Below, piece by piece: positions 20,948-32,299 of a DNA stretch of 64,000 nt; positions within the stretch are counted from its first letter, which is position 1, and the number at the start of each line of letters is the position of its first letter. The stretch comes from Gigaspora margarita (Eukaryota > Glomeromycota > Glomeromycetes > Diversisporales > Gigasporaceae), in assembly GCA_009809945.1 (NCBI GenBank), contig WTPW01000070.1:734744-798743 (forward strand). Reading direction: 5' to 3'. The notes beneath the pieces are model-generated. The model had not been told where the DNA came from. It worked only from the letters and a program-made list of their open reading frames with translations, and did not search any database. The position numbers and the translations under genes were made by a program.

Positions 20948-23370
20948 CAGTGTTTAAAATTGGCTTGCACAAGATGCACATGTGCAAGTACTTTTTTTTT
21001 TTGTGCATGAAAACCTAGATAAGTAAATGCACATGTGTGCATTTAAAATTCATTTAAATAATTGCAAAGAAAAATAATGTGCAACAAGAATTAAATTTTT
21101 ATGCACAAAAAATAATATACAACAAGAATTTAAATTTTTATGTACAAAAAATAATCAGGCAATCATATTTTATTTTTTTAGAAGCTTTAATATATTAATA
21201 AAATATTAGTGATTGTTTTTTTATACAAATTAGATAAATTAATTAGTACATTTTTTATTTTATGAATATAACTAAAAAAAAAGTAAATTTTTTATAGAAA
21301 TGTAAAAAAAACTTATATTAACGAAATATCAACTGATTTACATAAAATTTTAGAGTAGATATATTTTGTTTTCATGAACAACTTGTCTTGTTGCAATTTG
21401 CTTAGTGTTATTTTGACTTTCATATCTAGCAATGATCAATAATTGAATAAAAAATTCTTAAAATTTATTATAAAAAATTTTATATACAAACATTAATTGC
21501 TGCTATATATAAAGCCAAAATAATACTAAGTAAATCAATTTTTTATACAATATAAAAAGTTGTTCAAAAGCGAGTATTCATTACCAAACAACTCTTTCTA
21601 ACGATCCCTCATACCAAGCCTTCCAAGAATGCTGACCTATAAAAACTCTATAGTTAACATGTCTATACACAACAAAACTTTACCAAGCTGCTGTTGGGTA
21701 CAAAGTCCATTCACTGGATGTTCTGTGCATGAAATAGAGTTGAAACAAATATGCAGACTTTTAAGCGAGGCACCTTGGCAGGCTTTGGTGCTATTGAGCA
21801 AAGACGTAGTAGAGAAACTCTAGAGCTTTGTCAAGTTCTATGGATATGAAAATAGAAGTAGAGGCTTGGTTAGATATGTTATTCTATATAGCATAACTCC
21901 TTCAAACTCCTTTAGGTTGGTTTTTTCTCCTAAGCTCCTTTGGTCTTTTCGAAATTTCAAAAAGTGGGCATTTTGGTTTACCCTCTCCAAAAGATCAGCA
22001 GTGTTTACTCCTTCCAAATAGGATTGCGCCTTCTGAACTAGAATTGACGTCACGAGTGAGGTCCGTTGCTGTGTATATAATAAACAAAAAGGACGTGTCA
22101 GAGGTCGGGAGGGATGACGTAATGAAATTTCTTTCTAGAACATTCTTTGAGGCATATAGATTTTTCTTTTTCTTTTCTTATAATGTACATATAGTATATT
22201 GTATAAGTTGTTTCCTTGTAAAATACTATATAATTTTTACAGTCTTGCACAGGCTTTAATAGTGCTATCATGTATTTTTTTCTTTTTGCTTTTTTCTTCT
22301 TTCTTTTTATTTTTTCATTTTTGTCGTATTTGGTTTGTTGCTTAGGTAGTAGTTGTTATTCCCCCATTTTATTTTTCCTTTATATATTTCTCTTTACTTG
22401 TTATAGTTTTTCTTGTAGTAGGTTCTTTCTACTAGAAAGATTAGGAGAAAAAAGTTTAAAAAGAAGGCAATCATGATATGGTTAGCATGTGCCAGCTGGT
22501 GATAGGAGGAAACATATTTTCAGTAAGCTGAAAATCTGAATTGAGGCAAAATTTTTGCTAGGCAGGTCGCATCTGGATGAAATCGGGTGAGCTTTTTGTT
22601 GTAGTAGAATAAAACATACATACAATTACAGTAGTATAATAAAGTCTACAGACACAAAAGGCAGGATTGCCAAAGTTAAAAAAAAAGTTGTTCAAAAGAA
22701 TGAAATATATTTATTTTAAAATTTTTATATAAATTGATTGAAATTTCATAAATACAATTTTTGTTTTATGTTTTTACAAAAAAATTACAAATTTTTTAGC
22801 TATATTCATAAATAAGTAAAATAAAAAACAATATTAATAAAAAGTTATCTAATTTATATAAAAGTTATATTCTGCTCTTCTGAACAACATTTATTATGCA
22901 TAAAAAATGTGATTGTAAAGAAGTAATTTTATTATTAAAATCGGCCAACAAATTCTAAAAAAATAGTGATTATAATATAATTATGACCATATAAAGGAAT
23001 TTTTAATATAAATAAATAGTATTATTTTTAGTATGATTATATAGAGTTTGTGACTATATAGTAGGTGATTATATGGAAGGACAACTGTATATGTATTAAT
23101 TTAGCTAATAGTTTAACCTCTTATTCTGCACCAATATAGTTGATAAGTTAGTCTCTTTTAGTTAAACAATAGCCAATAAATATAATGATAATTTGCAAAT
23201 TGAAGAATTTACTATATTTACTTACTCAATAATCTTTTTAATATATATATGTGCAAGTAAAAACTTTTTTTATATGCACTCATGTGCAATCAATTAATTG
23301 TTTGTGCAACTAAAACCTGTATATTACTTGCATTTGTGCAAGTAATTTTGAATCTGAATTTTAAACACTG
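20948..23370. mobile_element. Non-autonomous hAT-like element, 2.42 kb
   Basis: Perfect 14-bp inverted ends CAGTGTTTAAAATT and an 8-bp target duplication CTCTTACC (20,940-20,947 and 23,371-23,378). The duplication length and CAGTG ends fit the hAT superfamily. Subterminal regions repeat short motifs such as TGCACATGTGCA, CTTGCACAA and TTTGTGCAA on both sides, as expected for transposase binding sites. No hAT transposase motif can be read. A 1.1-kb retroposon (21,571-22,681) lies inside, leaving about 1.3 kb of original element. Absent from copy B. Confidence 0.88.
21571..22681 (+). mobile_element. Retroposon nested in the hAT-like element
   Basis: Flanked by a 17-bp direct duplication, AAAAAGTTGTTCAAAAG (21,554-21,570 and 22,682-22,698), with an A-run at the right end, which are the signs of LINE-type integration. 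The body is visibly richer in G+C than its surroundings. It holds broken reading frames on both strands; a 71-codon minus-strand frame (21,838-22,053) includes ADLLERVNQNAHFLKFRK. I cannot identify a domain. Pyrimidine-rich sequence fills 22,270-22,430. Probably a 5'-truncated LINE or a processed transcript. Confidence 0.6.
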
Positions 23371-24091
23371 CTCTTACCTATTGTGGCCTCTACTACATCC
23401 CTTCTGGTGGTATCTGTTGTGACTGTATTAATACCTGAAGTAGCAAAAAATTTACTGTTCTTCCGTGTAGTAATGGTGATGGATATTGGGGCACTTGTAT
23501 GTAAAAATAACACCATTTTAATAGTTCAGAGTCATGGATTTATCTCACTTATATGATGTATTAGATATAGTTGTCAGTCAAATTATTAGTTTCTATAAAC
23601 AACAACTTGAATATGTTTTGCAATAAGAAATCATCAGTTCATTATTGAGAGAATTGCTTGAATATGTATCTGTTTTATTAGCCTAGACCCTTTATTTTTT
23701 CTCAAGGTAGGTTTATATTTAATAACTTTTTTAGAGCATATTCTATTTGATCTATTTAATTTTATTAATAATTATAACCAATAAATATTAAATATTAATA
23801 AACTCTTATTACAAATTTTTTTTACCCTAAGTTATTTAATCATAAAAATTATTATTATTGTTTTTTTTAATAACTAGCATATATTTGATTGGTAAAAAAG
23901 AATTCAAATAATTAGTATTACTAAGAATGCCAAAGTCTGATAAAATAATATTTGCAATTTTTTAAAAACTTTAAATATTAATTTTAGCTATATAGTTTCT
24001 AAATAATAAACTTTAGTATAATAAAAATTTTAAAGATTTTGTTTTGCAACTTTTACCATAAAAATTTTTTTGAAATCTTCTTAAATTTTAT

Positions 24092-25073
24092 TTTATTTTT
24101 TTTTTGGTTTTAAAGTGCTCACTTTGGAACTCAGGATGTTTTATTCAAGTTACTAGGGCTGTCAGTTAACCTACATGGAGGTCAACTGGCATTTGTTACA
24201 TTGATAAGGATCTAACTAGCCACATATACACTTTTGGTATCTAATTTAAGTGGTCTGCCCTAAGGTTCTACACTAGCTACCACATCTGCAACCCAACTAC
24301 GGGAATTGCCAATTTAAACCTTCTGATCCATGTTCCTCCTGCCAGCCCATCTTGTATCACCAGAACAGTTCCAGTACTCAGTTAGTCAGACAGTTCCAGA
24401 TGCTTATTCGTTGTCCTTAGGACCCAGCTAGGTAATCCTGGTCCTGTTATTCTCAGGGGAAACTTGGTAGAGCAGTACCTGTCCCACTAGATATTCATCT
24501 ATGCTTTGGTAACAACACACTCACCGAGGCTTGCACTTAGAGTTAGAGCTAACTATTAAACCCCTACTATTACCTATTTCTGCCCTTGCAAGGTTCGCTC
24601 CAATTCTAGTACCTACCTAACCATCCTACTAGTCCTTATACCAGATTCACAAACTTCCAATCCAGTTAGCCCTGATGGAATGATATAGCTTTCTTTTTTT
24701 GGTACCTACTGCTGAAACATAGGTCCTTTTCTTTTAGTGCAACTCCAGTGGCCAGGTTGGTGAACCCCTCCTTGAGAGTCTTATTGACCGATTCTCTAGC
24801 TCCAGTTTCTGATATTCTAGTTTTGGTAGCACTGTCAAAGATCTTTGCTACCTCCTTACTTGGGGCTTGCCAAACAGGTTTTTATTTCTCTGGTTCCTTG
24901 GATTTTGTGTGCCTAATGCTCTCATTCAAGATGGTGTACCAAGAAAATAATTGACAAGAAACAGCTACTAGAACACAGGTTTATTTTTCAAAGCCCTGCC
25001 TGTGAAATTTGAACCCTAAAACTGCCACTTGGGGGTGACAACTTACCAACTTCTCTAAGTTGCCACACCCTTT
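24092..25073 (-). mobile_element. tRNA-headed retroposon (SINE-like), copy 2, A-only
   Basis: Bounded by the 15-bp duplication CTTCTTAAATTTTAT (24,077-24,091 and 25,074-25,088). Copy B (about 51,975) has the single unfilled site. Read on the minus strand, it begins GGGTGTGGCAACTTAGAG (A-box-like), then a B-box-like GGGTTCAAATTTCAC about 50 bases on, runs through a 900-bp body and ends in an A-rich tail (complement of TTTTATTTTTTTTTTGG). The open frame at 24,748-24,954 is chance. At 982 bp it is long for a SINE, so the body may include part of a LINE or other cargo. Confidence 0.75.
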
Positions 25074-25088
25074 CTTCTTAAATTTTAT

Positions 25089-25791
25089 ATGTCTCTATCT
25101 ATAAAAAATTTTTTATTTCCAATATAAGTTATAATTTTTACAAGTAAATTACTAAAAGTTGTTATTCTTTATTTAAACTACAATATTGTCTTAAAAACTA
25201 TAGTTCTAAAACTAGAACTAAATAAGATTACAAAAAATTGTAATAAATTTTTTTAGAATAATTTTTTTAAAATTATCTATTTTTTGCTTATATATAACTT
25301 TAATTTTTCTTTTTATAATATAATAACTAATATTGCAAAAGAAAATTCTTATTTTCAAATATAATTATACAAGTTTTTTTTAAAATATTTTGGTACAATC
25401 AAGAAATATAGATTTAAAGTATATCTAATTTTTTTTATTTATACCTCAAATTTAGAGTTTAAAATAAGATATATAGACATGTTTGTAGAATACTTATTTT
25501 TGCTAGCAATATAATATTAATATTTGAGCTTTATTAAATATTACTTTAATAATCTTTGATAATTCTAACAATTGCCAAATTGACCAATCAAATATTTATT
25601 TGGTAAAATTTTATTGAGTTTATTATTTTAAAGTTTTTTTTTGATAACAAAACAATTATACAGAAGCTAGTATTGTAATTTTTATTATTGACTTAGATCA
25701 CTTTTTTTATTAAGATAAATAATATTAAAATTAGTTTTTATATTATTTATTACAATTAATCTTTTTTTAAAAAATAAATGATAATAAATAT
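25089..25791. other. Duplicated AT-rich backbone
   Basis: Collinear with 51,975-52,685 in copy B. No ORF. Its first ~300 bp resemble the interior of the TIR element at 323-984. Confidence 0.55.
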
Positions 25792-26700
25792 AGGAGGCTA
25801 CTATTTCACTATAGTATTTTGCTATTTTTACTATAGTTATACAAAAATTTCTATTTTTAGAATTCTTTCTAACTTTAATTTCAACTCAACCCTAACTCTA
25901 ACCCTAATTCTAAAAACTTATAACAGATAAGTAAACCTTTTTTGGCCTCTAATTGAAAGTTATAGAGCTTATTTTTCTAATTTTAATAGATAAATTATTA
26001 CAATCAGCTTGAATCAAAGAAAAGAATATAAGAATCAGCAAACTCACTTTTATGCAAAGCATAAAAAATCCTATCAAATATAAAATTATGATTGTACAGA
26101 ATTTTATTATCACAATTAACTTTGTGTTCTTAAGTAAAGATGTTCTTTGGCTCAAAAAAATAATAGTTTTTTAAATCATGTTTTATTATTTTTAGTAAAC
26201 TTTTTACTACAATAAAAAAACTTCTTAAAATATATATAAAAAAAAACATATAAAATTAGAAAAAAGCTGTCAAAAAAAATTAAAATTTGCACAGTACTTT
26301 TTAAAATAATTGACTTTGGGCTCTTAAGCAAAGTTGTTCTTTGGCTCAAAAAAATGCTAGTTTTTTTCAAATGTGTTAATAGTTTCTTTGTAAAATTTTT
26401 TCTCAATAAAAAACTTTTCAAAACATATATAAAAAAATGAATAGTTTGTGTAATAGTGAATTTGCTGATTCTTATATTCTCTTCTTTAATTTCTAGTGTC
26501 TTGGAATCCACCAGGGCTATTTTGATAATTTAACTACCATTAGAATCAGAAAAATGAGCTCTAAAGTTTTTAACTAAGCACCAACGAAGGTTTACTTATT
26601 AGTTTTAGAGTTGGAATTATAGTAAATTATACTAAAATAAAAAGTCTTGGGTAACCATAGTAGAAATAACAAAATACTATAGTAAAAATAGATATCCCTT
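25792..26700. mobile_element. Fold-back element with CTACTATTT ends, copy A
   Basis: Long imperfect inverted ends: CTATAGTATTTTGCTATTTT near 25,815, and its near-complement near 26,680. Inner arm pairs include AGAATATAAGAATCAGCAAA (about 26,018) with its complement (about 26,460), and TAAGTAAACCTTTTTTGG with CGAAGGTTTACTTA. Two frames (25,949-26,155 and 26,176-26,511, minus) are low-complexity readings through the arms. It is present in both duplicates; copy B (52,686-58,377) is split by a 4.8-kb satellite insertion. Confidence 0.65.
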
Positions 26701-26784
26701 AAATATATTACAAATAATCTATTTATTTAATAATCTGCTATTTACCTGGATGATAATTATAGTATAATGTAATGCAAATATATG

Positions 26785-27232
26785 CTCTGATTTTTGGAAT
26801 TTATAAATAAAATTTATTTTTTTAAAAACTTTAAAGCTAAATAACTTTTGATAAACTAGTATGTTTTAAATGATTTTACTACCAAAATGTTTATCTCTTT
26901 GAGATAATTTCAACAAGTCCAAAATTATTAAAAAACAATTACAGGATTATAAGAAAATGCACTGTTAAATAAGTGATGCATCTGTAAAATAGAGCAATTG
27001 GTTAGATATAGATCTAACCAATTGCTTATTCTACAGGTGTATTACATAATTGATAGTGCATTTAATATAATTCTGTAATTGGATTTTAATAAATTCAGGA
27101 TTGTTGGAATTATCTCAAAGATATGAACATTTTGGTAGTAAAATTATTTAAAATGTATTAGTAAATCAAAAGTTATTTAGCTTTAAAGTTTTTTAAAAAA
27201 TAAGCTATATTTATAAATTTTAAAAATCAGAG
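26785..27232. mobile_element. Fold-back element, copy A
   Basis: Begins CTCTGATTTTTGGAATTTAT and ends with the complement. The arms continue inward (GCTAAATAACTTTTGAT, CTACCAAAATGTTTATC, GATAATTTCAACAA) to a central AATTGGTTAGATATAGATCT palindrome. Non-coding. Shared with copy B at 58,461-58,909. The arm text TTTTACTACCAAAATG links it to the recurring hairpin module discussed in the findings. Confidence 0.75.
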
Positions 27233-28637
27233 TATATGATAATATATCTACAATATTTAAGGTGCAGTTCTGTATCACTATTTGTAAATTCTGTGCATGA
27301 ATTTAATAGTAAGAACCCTTAAAATTTTGAGGCCCTTATGTAAAAAAATTCTTCAAAAATCTTATCTTACTTTCTGCCATCTCACTCACCCACCCTTGAA
27401 AAAATTCCAACTTAGGCACTGCTCTTTAAAATTTTTCAAACTCTAGTAACACTAAAGGAGATTAATTTCAAATTCAAATAAGTGCTAATTTTAAAAAAAT
27501 CTCAGATTTTACATTTTTGGCAAAACTAAATAAAATTTAAACTCTAATTTTCAGAATATTCAAACTCAGACTAAGTGTTAAGATTACATGACTACAGGAA
27601 TTTGCATTTCTGATAAAGTTTAGACATGACTTTCTATCAACTTCTAGATCTAATAATTATGAGGTACCATGCTATCAACAAAGATTAGTATCATAAAAAA
27701 AATATACTAAAATTAGACATGACTTTCTATCAACTTCTGATCTGGTAATTATAAGGAAATTATAAGAAAATCACTAGCTCCCAAGCAAGATGCACTAATC
27801 ATAGCAAAATATAATAGCATTATAACAATGTAGCCATATACATGTCAACATCTATTTGTGATTCTATCTTACTCTCCTATAGATACATATCTTATAGAAT
27901 ACTATATAATTCAAAAAAAAATTCAAATCAAATATTCCTAGCACATCAAGTGGAAGTAGTTCAGATCCTCCCATTTTCATAGTAAGCTTTTTTTATTTTT
28001 TACAGGAGATTACCAAATTTTCTGGTTGTAATAACCAGAATACATCAGGGTTAGGGTCAGAGTTGAGTTAGCTATGTGGGTTAGCAGGAGCTATAGTAAA
28101 ATTATCAGCTGAGCATTTTTTACTTTATGAACAATTAGGCAATTCCTATTTGATTCTATGTTTAATATAACACTAATAAAGGATCTGCAACTCTAAATAT
28201 GAGAGGAGTAAAAAACATAAGTTTTTGATTGATTAAAAAATTTTTTTTGAATAGTTAATATGATTTTTATATAAGTGATATTTATTACCCTCTATTTGAG
28301 GCTCAAAAAGAGGAATTATATCAAATATAGTTTTAACTTGGCATGGCCTTATAGTTTCATTATTATCTTGGGCAAAATTGATTAGTTCTAATTATTCTGA
28401 TGCATCCCAACCTGGAATTTTAGGGATCTATCCATATGAGTTGCTTAATTTATTTGTTGGCTAGTCAGCATTATGCAGGCAAAAAACTAAAAATGCAACC
28501 ATTTCCTAGTGCATGTCCCATTTTAATTTATTTTACATCAGATGTACAAATATATAATTTATATTCTAAATAAAATCAATTTCTGGTGCATTATGCTGAA
28601 CTCATTCCAATATATATTATGATGCTATTAGATATTT
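27233..28637. other. Duplicated non-coding sequence to the end of copy A
   Basis: Collinear with 58,910-61,352, apart from two elements inserted only in copy B. No ORF. Contains short direct repeats (ACATGACTTTCTATCAACTT at about 27,625 and 27,717) and a TTTCTGGTTGTAATAACCAGAA-like hairpin at about 28,018, followed by TCAGCTGAGCATTTTT text that also occurs around 31.4-31.6 kb. Confidence 0.5.
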
Positions 28638-29329
28638 AATTAATATCCATATTATAGAGTTGATAATTGATCATTTAATTTTGTTTGATTATGACAACTT
28701 AACTTGTTATAGCCAACCTATGATACATTTAACAAAACTTATCCCAGCTTTATAGTTTTGTGACTCAAACACTGCATCTTCATTGTCTTCAATTCAAGTT
28801 CTAAGGTAATTCTATTGGGTTTTAGTCAAGTAAAGTCAAAGGTCTTGTAACTTTACTAATGTCTTTTTCTTCCCTTTTTAATTGAGGTCACTAGGTTTTC
28901 AATGAAGCATTGTTTTGATCTTGCTTCTCTTCTATTATGCACCCCTAACCTGTGCACAATCATCATAACCATCCAATAATCTGTTATGCCTAGTATATGA
29001 TTTCAATTTCAATTTCAAAAAGACTACTTCAAATTCTTATTTTGTTTCAAGTACATGTAGGACTTCTTTTATTCTACCTCTGTGCTTAGTTAATACTGTA
29101 TGTCTATTATAGAGCATCTGGTGTTGACTTTTTTATCTTCATTATACTTGCATGTTATGCTTGCATGTGACTTATATGAAGTAATTAAGAATCCCTTTCT
29201 TTGCATCTTTTACTGAGAATGAACACTTATGGTTCAACTCTAATAGATACCTTTTATTTTAAATAAAGACAAGTTGATTAAAAAATGTTTGTAATTCTAT
29301 ATATCTAGATAATTAAATAAAAAAATTTT
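28638..29329. other. Intervening region, nothing recognised
   Basis: Between the duplicates. Slightly less AT-rich, with no frame over 60 codons and no visible element ends. Confidence 0.35.
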
Positions 29330-29660
29330 TTAATTTTAGTTAGGTGGTTGTTGAGATATCTTTGCTCAAAATTTGAAAAAAACTTTGCTGCAGCAGTTTT
29401 TAATAGTTACTCAAGTTTTTTTAAAACTTTAAGTGAAAGATATCTTAACAACCACCTATTTAAAATTGATAAAACTTTTTTATTCTGATTTTACAATTAA
29501 AATCAAAAAATTTTATTGATTTTAGATAAGTAGTTATCAAGATAACTTTGCTCAAAAAACTTTGTTGCAGCATTTGTTTTAGTTATCCATGTTTTTTTTC
29601 TAAACTTTGAGTGAAGATATCTTGATAGCCACTATCTAAAATTGATAAAAAATTTTTATT
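29330..29660. repeat. Two tandem hairpins with GAGATATC arms
   Basis: Both hairpins use the same arm text: GGTGGTTGTTGAGATATCTT paired with AAGATATCTTAACAACCACC (29,344-29,457), then GTAGTTATCAAGATAACTTT with its partner (29,529-29,635). The centre is AACTTTGCTGCAGCAG. The second looks like a decayed tandem copy of the first. Non-coding; probably a small fold-back element. Confidence 0.55.
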
Positions 29661-29801
29661 CTAATTCTATACATCTGTATAATTAAAATAAAAAAATTGT
29701 TTATAATAAATTCTGTGATATCACAGAAATAAGAAAAGAAGAATTTGTAACTGTACATTATAATGTTAGAAAGATAGAGTTAATAATGCATGCATAGTAT
29801 T

Positions 29802-30871
29802 GCACTTAAAGTAATTCATGATTCAAATGAAAATGAGCAAAAATATATTCAGTAATTAAAAAAATTACTGCAAAATTGGTTACAAGGATTCTTTATTCTT
29901 GCAATATAAAGGTGTATCAAGAGATAATTCTGGTGATTAAATTATTGTTTTGGATTATACATCAATAGGTTTATTATAGCAAAATCTTGTACAAGTATTG
30001 CAATTAAAATAGAATGATAAATTGAGTCTCTTACAATATATAGCTTTGGATCTCAAGTTGATTTCATTCGCAGGAACTTGTTTATAGAGATTTACATATT
30101 AGAAAAATTTTGCAATACTATACTTTGCATAATGTATATATCACTGACCTTTGGATTTCAAGAAAAGAAAGGAAGGAAAAATTTGTAGAGTTCTATCTTA
30201 TATAGCAACTGAGATTTTGATAGGTCAACTAAATACTCAAGCATCAGATCTTTACAGTCTTGAAGTTATCATAACAGAAATTTCAACTGAACAAAAAGCA
30301 CTTGATAAAGTTCAATTTGATAATATATAGTTATTGAATATGAAGCAGTCAATAACAGAATTATTTGCAAAATGATTCATTTTATCTAGCTACATACATA
30401 GCATCCAATACTAGTTTTATACAGTGGCTTATAATGACTGAACTAATAGAATAATTCAAGTTTTTTTGGTGAGAATTGCACCATCATCAAATAACTTCGT
30501 TATTTGATAATGATGCAATTATCACCAAAAGAACTTGAATTATTCTGGTGATACAATCATAGTAAGCTGCTAGATAATTATCTTGTATTAAGAATAATTG
30601 TTGGATCAAAACCTAAATATTTAGAACCTGATTGTTATATTAAATTAGCTATGAGATATATAAATAAAGATCATGATAATGATCTACTACAACTAAAATT
30701 ATTAAAATAATTACTCATTGATTAGATAAAATAGGTCAAGAATATGATAATGAAGTCAAAAAACAAATTTTAGAAGCTAATAAAATTAAACTAGAATTAA
30801 TTGAACAAATACATTCTCAAGACATAAATACTAGCAAGTTGTATAATACTAAAGCAATTTCAGATTTTTAG
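29802..30871 (+). pseudogene. Decayed protein kinase domain
   Basis: Fragments in shifting frames follow the order of a kinase domain. ALKVIHDSNENEQKYIQ (from 29,802) fits the beta-3 lysine strand. KGVSRDNSGD then IIVLDYTSIGLL fits the hinge. LSLLQYIALDLK is followed by LVYRDLHIRKIL, a degenerate catalytic loop (HRDLHxxNIL in active kinases), and ITDLWISRK in place of the DFG region. IATEILIGQ is the APE-like segment, and ASDLYSLEVIITEIS is the D-x-Y/W-S-x-G helix. IVGSKPKYLEPDCYIKLAMR and a charged tail with NTSKLYNTKAISDF end it. This order and tail resemble the expanded kinases of Glomeromycotina (from general knowledge). Many stops, lost catalytic residues and a hairpin insertion (30,449-30,546) make it dead. 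Confidence 0.75.
30449..30546. mobile_element. 98-bp hairpin element inside the kinase pseudogene
   Basis: A near-perfect palindrome: GAATAATTCAAG...CTTGAATTATTC outside, TTGGTGA...TCACCAA within, and CAAATAAC TTC GTTATTTG at the centre. It interrupts the region between the helix ending ITEIS and the C-lobe end of the decayed kinase. Too small to code. Confidence 0.7.
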
Positions 30872-31239
30872 TAAGATTGAATTTCAAGCTTATTTTTTAA
30901 ATTAAATTATATAAAGTACTATTTTTCTGTTTTAATAACTTATTAAATATTCATATTGATATTTGAAATGCTAATATATACAAACATTTTTCCAAATAAT
31001 CATACAGGTTTGTGTGTATATAGAGATTATTTTATTTATTTGATTATGCTAATTTATTTATTATATTAATTTACGATATATATAGCTAGATAAAAGATTA
31101 TGCACAAGCAATAATAAACTCTGCATACATAAAGTTTTCTGATCTAACCAATATATTATATTTGCAAATAGTTCTAACCAATCATATAAAGTTACCTGAC
31201 AATATATTCTATTATAAAAATTTTTTACAAACTTATACA
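30872..31239. other. AT-rich spacer
   Basis: Sequence after the kinase remnant; no ORF or element ends seen. Confidence 0.35.
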
Positions 31240-31620
31240 AGAAGATCCTCCAAATCCTGGGTCAGAATGCATCAGAACTCTAGTTATATAGGCTGAAATT
31301 TATCAATTTTGCCCTAATTACTAAGAATTTTAATAATGAAACCAGTTATTCATTAAGTAAAAAATGTCTAGCTGATAATTTTACTATAGCTTTACTAACT
31401 AGAATAGCTAACCTGACCCTAACTACAATATATTCTGGCTATTCTGACCCAAAAATTTAGATATTATTCTTTTATACAGAAGTATATGAGTCAAATGCAT
31501 CAGTATTATAGTTAGGGTAAGCTATACTGGTTAGCAAAAGCTATAGTAAAATTATCAGCTAGGCACTTTTTTACTTAATTAGTAACTTTGTGCAAATTGA
31601 TCAATTTTGGCCCATCTAAC
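31240..31620. mobile_element. Fold-back element
   Basis: Inverted arms: AATTTATCAATTTTGCCC (about 31,290) against TTGATCAATTTTGGCCC-type text at the right, and TAGCTGATAATTTTACTATAG against CTATAGTAAAATTATCAGC. The loop holds TCAAATGCATCAGTATTATAG and a partner near the left end. Related arm text occurs at about 28,100 and 60,310. Non-coding. Confidence 0.5.
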
Positions 31621-32299
31621 AATAGCAATAGTTCCAACTTGAAATTTTGAAACACGAGTTCATAGTTAAATATAGAATAGATTAAGTTAATCTATACTTG
31701 TTTCAACAAGTTTTATATTTTATTAAAAAAAAAGTTTATTTTACATACAATAAAAATGACAAAATAACAAATTATTAATAATATATAATCTAGATTAGTC
31801 TAGTACTATAGTATACAAATATGTAAATATTGTGGTGACTATTAATTTTAACTAAGGTAATCAATATTTCTATATAGATTAAAATGCATGCTTTATAAAG
31901 AAAAGATATTCTACAAAATCATATCTTGGCTTTTCTAAACTTAAATATATAATTTTAATTAGCTAATATTCAAATATAAATAAACAAATTTTTATATTAT
32001 TGTTATAATTTATAGTTTAATGGGTATTCGTTTGGCCTTTGTACTAAATTTAGAACACACAAAAAAAATAATTTTGAACTAATTATTTGACCAAATTTAA
32101 TCAAATTTTGCCAAAATATATTTGAATATTAGAACTATCTTTTTGTACGATTTTAGTAATATTTATTAATAAAAATTTTTTATAGCTTACTCTTAAACTT
32201 GCTGTATTGTTCTTAAATTCTGCTGTACTAAATTTAGTACAGCAGTAAAAACATCATAGTATACAAAAACTTGTAATAAAATTAAAAAAAAAATAGATT
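31621..32299. other. AT-rich spacer
   Basis: No ORF. TACTAAATTTAG occurs at about 32,040 and, as a palindromic CTGTACTAAATTTAGTACAG, at about 32,222. Similar text starts the sequence beyond copy B (about 61,370), hinting at a shared short element whose ends I cannot fix. Confidence 0.35.

Larger units (their letters stand above)
20835..23504 (+). pseudogene. Right-arm cysteine-rich gene copy A, split by a hAT-like element
   Basis: This is the inverted-arm partner of the gene at 13,326-13,598. The ATG at 20,835 is followed by recognisable 5' sequence, but part of the signal-peptide region is deleted and the frame is shifted. The coding sequence is cut at 20,947 by the 2.4-kb element 20,948-23,370 and resumes at 23,371 or 23,379 after the 8-bp duplication. 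The distal part (23,379-23,504) still spells the cysteine-rich end in one frame, but the CC pair is replaced by a stop and serine, as in the copy at 51,151-51,389. A point change (CCCTGT to CGTGT near 23,463) adds a shift. Clearly non-functional. Confidence 0.85.
12902..23961. repeat. Giant inverted repeat carrying cysteine-rich genes, copy A
   Basis: The left arm runs 12,902-15,787 and the right arm 15,946-23,961, around a spacer (15,788-15,945). Outermost complementary strings are TTGCAAATATTATTTTATC (left) and its complement near 23,955. Without its later insertions (17,276-19,331, 20,378-20,534 and 20,948-23,370) the right arm is about 3.4 kb. Each arm contains, from the outside in, a cysteine-rich gene copy, about 1 kb of flanking sequence, a small GGTACACCCTAT hairpin element and a very well conserved inner 350 bp next to the spacer. 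No transposase, reverse transcriptase or recombinase is visible. It could be a giant fold-back transposon or an inverted duplication that has itself been duplicated. Copy B is at 45,384-51,859. Confidence 0.85.
6325..28637 (+). repeat. Segmental duplication, copy A
   Basis: Collinear with copy B (35,132-61,352) from TTAGTGCCCTGCAATAGG at the left to ATTATGATGCTATTAGATAT at the right, in the same orientation. In shared stretches the two read almost identically; for example 9 of 273 positions differ in the cysteine-rich gene. A-only insertions: 6,785-6,940, 7,520-8,239, 10,377-10,681, 12,448-12,572, 17,276-19,331, 20,378-20,534, 20,948-23,370 and 24,092-25,073. Elements found in both copies predate the duplication. 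Confidence 0.85.

Noticed and set aside
22270..22476. Phe/Leu-rich membrane protein
   Set aside because: Pyrimidine-rich low-complexity tract inside the nested retroposon.
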